DNA of 64,000 bases. Origin: Prochlorococcus sp. AG-347-M18. Lineage in GTDB: Bacteria > Cyanobacteriota > Cyanobacteriia > PCC-6307 > Cyanobiaceae. Shown here piece by piece: positions 60,570 through 64,000 of this stretch. The DNA is taken from the NCBI GenBank assembly GCA_003281165.1, contig QCCT01000001.1, positions 112,444-176,443 on the forward strand, given 5' to 3'. The notes under the pieces are model-generated. The model made no database searches and was not told the origin of the DNA. It worked only from the letters and a program-made list of their open reading frames with translations. Each line of letters opens with the position of its first letter. The stretch's first letter is position 1. The translations under genes were made by a program, and so were the position numbers.

Positions 60570-62864
60570 ATGGAAAGCATTCAATTAAGTATTAAAGGAA
60601 TGAAGTGCGGAGGTTGCGTAAGTACTGTTGAAAAAATATTAAATAATTCTGATGGTATTGATAATGTCTCTGTTAACTTACTAACTGAAAGTGCATATTT
60701 TGAAATTACCCAAAAAAATATAGAAATTGAAAAAGTTCTCAAAAATCTCAAAGAAAATGGTTTCCCATCAAAGATTTACATTAATGATTTTTCAAAAAAA
60801 ATAAATAAGGCAGAATTAGAAAAAAAAAAGAATTGGAATAATCAATGGAAAAAACTAACTTTTGCTTTATCACTTTTATTATTTTCAGGTTTAGGTCATC
60901 TAGCAGAGGGGAAATATATAAACTTTCCAATATTAGGTAATATATTTTTTCACGCTTCACTTGCAACATTAGCTCTATTTTTTCCTGGCAGAGGAATAAT
61001 CATTAATGGATTTAAATCATTTGTTAAGAACCGTCCGGATATGGATTCTCTAGTAGCTCTTGGAGTAACTAGCGCATATATCACAAGTCTTCTATCCTTA
61101 ATATTTCCTACCACTGGTTTTCCTTGTTTTTTTAATGAACCAGTTATGCTGTTAGGCTTTATACTGATTGGGCGTTTCTTAGAGGAAAGAGCAAGATTCC
61201 AAACTGGTTCATCCATAGGAGAGTTATTAGATCTTCAACCTGAAATGGCTAATATCTACACAGAAGATAATCAAATAAAGTCAATAAGAGTCAACACTTT
61301 AAGACCTGATCAAGAGATTCAAGTTTTAGCAGGAGATAGAATACCTGCTGACTGCATTGTTACTCAAGGCAATTCATATGTTGATGTCTCACATATTACC
61401 GGAGAATCCAAACCTATCGAGGTAAAAGAAGGTGAAAATCTATCTAGTGGTTCCTTAAATCTTAATTCAACTCTTAGACTTAAAGTACAAAAGGTCGGAG
61501 GCAATTCTTCTCTTGCAAAACTTGTAAATCTTATTGAGTCTGTAAACGCCAGAAAACCTCGTATTCAAAGAATTGCTGATGAAATTGCAGGCAAATTTAC
61601 TTACTTTGTACTGATTTTTGCTACTTTAACTTTCTTCTTTTGGTGGAAGGGGGCAAGAAACATATGGCCAGATTTATTAAGTCATAATAATCAATTCATC
61701 ACTCACTCAAGCCATACACTTCATAGTTCTCTTGGTAGTAATGCTGAAAATTTCCTTAGTTTAGCTATTCAATTATCAATTGCTGTTTTAGTAATAGCTT
61801 GTCCTTGTGCATTAGGTTTAGCCACCCCAACTGTAATAACCGTGGCATCAGGTAAAGCAGCAAAAAAAGGAGTTTTCTTTAAAGGCGGGGACAAAATAGA
61901 AATGGCTTCGAAAATTAATCACATTATTTTTGACAAGACCGGTACTTTAACAAAAGGAAAGCCTTTCATTGTTGATTATAAAAATAATGATGATAATTCA
62001 TTTTTATTAAGAATAGCTGCCAGTTTAGAAAAGGAAAGCAGACATCCAATCGCAGATGCCTTAATTCAAGAGGCAAAAAAACAAAATTTAAATTTATTTC
62101 CAATAAAAAAAATTTGCAATCATTCAGGTCGAGGTATTTCTGGAGAACTAGATTCAATTGATGGACTTATTAATATTGGAAATATTGAATGGCTACTGAG
62201 TAAAGGAATAATTATTGATAGTGATGCAAAAAAAGTCATTGAAAACGAAGAGACAAAAACGAATACTATTATTGGAGTAAGTATCAAAGATAAGTTATTA
62301 GGCTTTATCTTCTTAGGAGATTTACTTAGAGATGATTCAATTAAAACAGTTCAAAATTTAAGAGAAAACAATTTTAAAATTAATATTTTAAGTGGAGATA
62401 GGAAACAAACAGTTTTGGCTTTAGCAAAAAAAATTGGTTGTAAAGAAACAGAAGTAAAATGGGATCTTCTTCCTGAAATGAAGCTAAAGACTATAGAAAA
62501 TTTAAAAATTAATAATAAAGTGGCAATGATTGGCGATGGTATTAATGATGTACCAGCCTTAGCATCTTCAGACTTAGGAATTGCGGTGGGATCAGGGACG
62601 CAAATAGCCAAGGCAAATGCAGATGTAGTATTAATGGGAGATCAACTAAATGGATTACCCTACGCCTTAAATCTTGCAAAAAAAACTATAAGAAAAATAA
62701 AGCAAAATCTAACATGGGCTTTTGGTTACAACTTACTAGCTATACCTTTAGCCGCAGGAATTTTATTCCCTAAGTACGGTATTCTTCTTACTCCCTCAAT
62801 AGCAGCATTATTGATGGCTATTAGCTCTATTACAGTTGTAATAAATGCTTTATCTTTGGATTAA
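60570..62864 (+). CDS. Copper-transporting P-type ATPase (CopA/PacS/CtaA family)
   Basis: A P1B-type ATPase of 764 residues. An N-terminal heavy-metal-associated domain has GMKCGGC (C13, C16). Eight helices follow. The transport motif CPC occurs in VIACPCALG near residue 410, the phosphorylated aspartate in DKTGTLTKG at about 455, the SRHPIA histidine region and MIGDGINDVPAL are present, and the C-terminal MxxSS signature is LMAISSITVV. This set marks Cu(I) transport, either export or delivery to thylakoid plastocyanin and oxidase. Which of the two cyanobacterial roles is not resolved. Confidence 0.93.
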   Translation: MESIQLSIKGMKCGGCVSTVEKILNNSDGIDNVSVNLLTESAYFEITQKNIEIEKVLKNLKENGFPSKIYINDFSKKINKAELEKKKNWNNQWKKLTFALSLLLFSGLGHLAEGKYINFPILGNIFFHASLATLALFFPGRGIIINGFKSFVKNRPDMDSLVALGVTSAYITSLLSLIFPTTGFPCFFNEPVMLLGFILIGRFLEERARFQTGSSIGELLDLQPEMANIYTEDNQIKSIRVNTLRPDQEIQVLAGDRIPADCIVTQGNSYVDVSHITGESKPIEVKEGENLSSGSLNLNSTLRLKVQKVGGNSSLAKLVNLIESVNARKPRIQRIADEIAGKFTYFVLIFATLTFFFWWKGARNIWPDLLSHNNQFITHSSHTLHSSLGSNAENFLSLAIQLSIAVLVIACPCALGLATPTVITVASGKAAKKGVFFKGGDKIEMASKINHIIFDKTGTLTKGKPFIVDYKNNDDNSFLLRIAASLEKESRHPIADALIQEAKKQNLNLFPIKKICNHSGRGISGELDSIDGLINIGNIEWLLSKGIIIDSDAKKVIENEETKTNTIIGVSIKDKLLGFIFLGDLLRDDSIKTVQNLRENNFKINILSGDRKQTVLALAKKIGCKETEVKWDLLPEMKLKTIENLKINNKVAMIGDGINDVPALASSDLGIAVGSGTQIAKANADVVLMGDQLNGLPYALNLAKKTIRKIKQNLTWAFGYNLLAIPLAAGILFPKYGILLTPSIAALLMAISSITVVINALSLD

Positions 62865-63503
62865 ATGAAAGGAAAATTTATTGTTATTGAGGGTATTGAT
62901 GGATGTGGAAAAACTACCCAAATAGATGAACTGTCTAAATGGCTACCTAAAAGTGGCCTTATAAAGAAAGGGTCTAAATTAATCACAACTAGAGAGCCGG
63001 GAGGCAGTCTTTTAGGAAAAAAACTTAGAGGACTGATTCTTGATAATAATGAAAATATCAAGCCTTCATCTCTTGCAGAATTATTGCTTTATTCAGCGGA
63101 TAGAGCTGAACACGTTTCCAAAATTATTTCACCTGCTTTAAATAACAATGATTGGGTAATAAGTGATAGATTTTCCGATTCCACCCTGGCTTATCAAGGT
63201 TATGGAAGAAATATAAATTTAGAAATAATTCAAAATATTGAATCTATTGTGTGTCAAGGAGAATCCCCTGATCTCACTTTCTTCTTGGAAATTTCTCCAG
63301 AAGAGAGCATGTTCCGAAGAAAAAATGAAATTCCAGACAGAATAGAATCAGAAGGTATTAGATTTTTAGAAAAAGTTAATGAAGGCTTCAAACTAATTGC
63401 CAAGCAAAAAAACTGGAAAGTAATATCTGCTTCACAAAATATTAAAACTATTTCTAATCAAATCAAAGAGACTTTACTAAACAATTTTTCTTATAACAAA
63501 TGA
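62865..63503 (+). CDS. tmk: Thymidylate kinase
   Basis: It phosphorylates dTMP to dTDP. The P-loop is [10 protein letters not shown] at about 9-18, with TREPGG and the [15 protein letters not shown] segment that binds the substrate. Its 212 residues are standard. Its ATG follows the copper ATPase stop with no gap, and its TGA overlaps the ATG of holB, a common tmk-holB pairing. Confidence 0.96.
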   Translation: MKGKFIVIEGIDGCGKTTQIDELSKWLPKSGLIKKGSKLITTREPGGSLLGKKLRGLILDNNENIKPSSLAELLLYSADRAEHVSKIISPALNNNDWVISDRFSDSTLAYQGYGRNINLEIIQNIESIVCQGESPDLTFFLEISPEESMFRRKNEIPDRIESEGIRFLEKVNEGFKLIAKQKNWKVISASQNIKTISNQIKETLLNNFSYNK

Positions 63504-64000
63504 TTGAGGTTAAAAAAAATAACTTTTTCTTGAATAAAGAAGTAAATGCCTATCTTAACAACATAATTAAAAACAAATCACTTACTAATGGTTATATATT
63601 TTATGGTGCTGAAGGAGTAGGAAAAAAGCAAACTGCTCTTCAATTTATCAAAGAGATTTTCAAACAGTCTTCACCTAGCGAAAATTTTGAAGAGAGAAGA
63701 ACAAACAATAACCATCCTGATTTTTTAATTATTGAACCTGATTCTGTTTTGGCAACAAAAAGTTCCGGAAGTTCCGACATTGAAAAAACAATTAAGAGTG
63801 GATCTGAAATTATTAAAATTGCTCAAATACGTAATATCAAAACTTTTCTTAGTCAAAAATCAATAAACTCAGAAAAAAAAGTTGTTTTAATTATTGATGC
63901 ACACCTCTTGAACGAAGCAGCCTCAAATTGCCTTTTAAAAACCTTAGAAGAACCTAGTAACGGCATTTTTATTTTACTAACATCTAAATTAAACCTTCTC
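63500..64000 (+). CDS. holB: DNA polymerase III delta' subunit, partial (3' end outside window)
   Basis: The ATG at 63500 overlaps the tmk stop (ATGA). The 167 visible residues are the N-terminal part of a clamp-loader AAA+ subunit: Walker [11 protein letters not shown] at about 36-45, a Walker B-like [25 protein letters not shown] and FILLTS. Delta' subunits often lack perfect ATPase motifs. The frame is open to the window edge. Assignment is supported by the tmk neighbour. Confidence 0.9.
   Translation, partial: MIEVKKNNFFLNKEVNAYLNNIIKNKSLTNGYIFYGAEGVGKKQTALQFIKEIFKQSSPSENFEERRTNNNHPDFLIIEPDSVLATKSSGSSDIEKTIKSGSEIIKIAQIRNIKTFLSQKSINSEKKVVLIIDAHLLNEAASNCLLKTLEEPSNGIFILLTSKLNLL

Overview
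The window looks like core chromosome of a picocyanobacterium, most likely a high-light-adapted Prochlorococcus. The DNA is very A+T-rich, genes are packed with gaps of at most about 210 bases, start codons are often TTG or GTG, and the gene content is that of an oxygenic phototroph: a chlorophyll methyltransferase (chlM), phylloquinone genes (men), eight NDH-1 subunits, crtP/crtB, Ycf3, Ycf34, RpaB, RbcR and PedR. The genus is inferred from composition and gene content, not from a database match. I saw no rRNA, tRNA, insertion sequence, prophage, CRISPR array or genomic island.

Layout. 1-13.4 kb: the end of an unrecognised gene, pgk, then rbgA and an rluD-type pseudouridine synthase, an orphan double ABC ATPase, the bifunctional ppGpp enzyme, a DUF2062 membrane protein, mnmE, nadC, argS and a HisC-type aminotransferase. 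13.4-17.1 kb (minus strand): prfB with a +1 programmed frameshift, a DUF3285 peptide, ybeY, dgkA, trpG and an exported metallo-beta-lactamase-fold protein with a degenerate metal motif. 17.1-23.4 kb: grxC-gshB, then menF, menA-menC-menE and a DHNA-CoA thioesterase. 23.4-33 kb: ndhH, rsmH, a cysteine desulfurase, an Rre1/Ycf29-type regulator, chlM, purE, cysC, a SUI1 protein, trpB, a rhodanese protein and a DUF3352 protein. 33-41 kb: gltA, ndhA-I-G-E, nadK, a CYTH protein, a 62-residue protein tail-to-tail with a PedR-like regulator, metF and a sugar nucleotidyltransferase. 41-51 kb: scpA, ndhD, ndhF and a Z-ISO/NnrU carotene isomerase on the minus strand, divergent from rbcR; then ndhM with a DUF3172 protein, crtP and crtB. 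51-64 kb: an RRM protein, the CCA-adding enzyme, ycf34, tsaB, the lipid run rpaB-plsX-fabH-fabD-plsC, radA, ycf3, a copper P-type ATPase, tmk and the start of holB.

How the genes fit together. Three themes recur. First, electron transport: NDH-1 subunits H, A, I, G, E, D, F and M, the phylloquinone pathway for photosystem I, and Ycf3 for photosystem I assembly. Second, pigments: phytoene synthase, phytoene desaturase, a probable 15-cis-zeta-carotene isomerase and ChlM. Third, regulators of light and redox responses: RpaB, Rre1, PedR-like and RbcR. The remainder is translation, tRNA and rRNA modification, lipid synthesis and DNA maintenance.

Nothing here is clearly a new multi-gene system. 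The points most worth a second look are the prfB frameshift, the roughly 127-residue low-complexity N-terminal extension on PlsX, the Z-ISO gene next to ndhF/ndhD, the metal-site-degenerate exported hydrolase, a perfect T-N11-A palindrome in the rbcR/Z-ISO gap, and scpA, which lacks an ordinary start codon.
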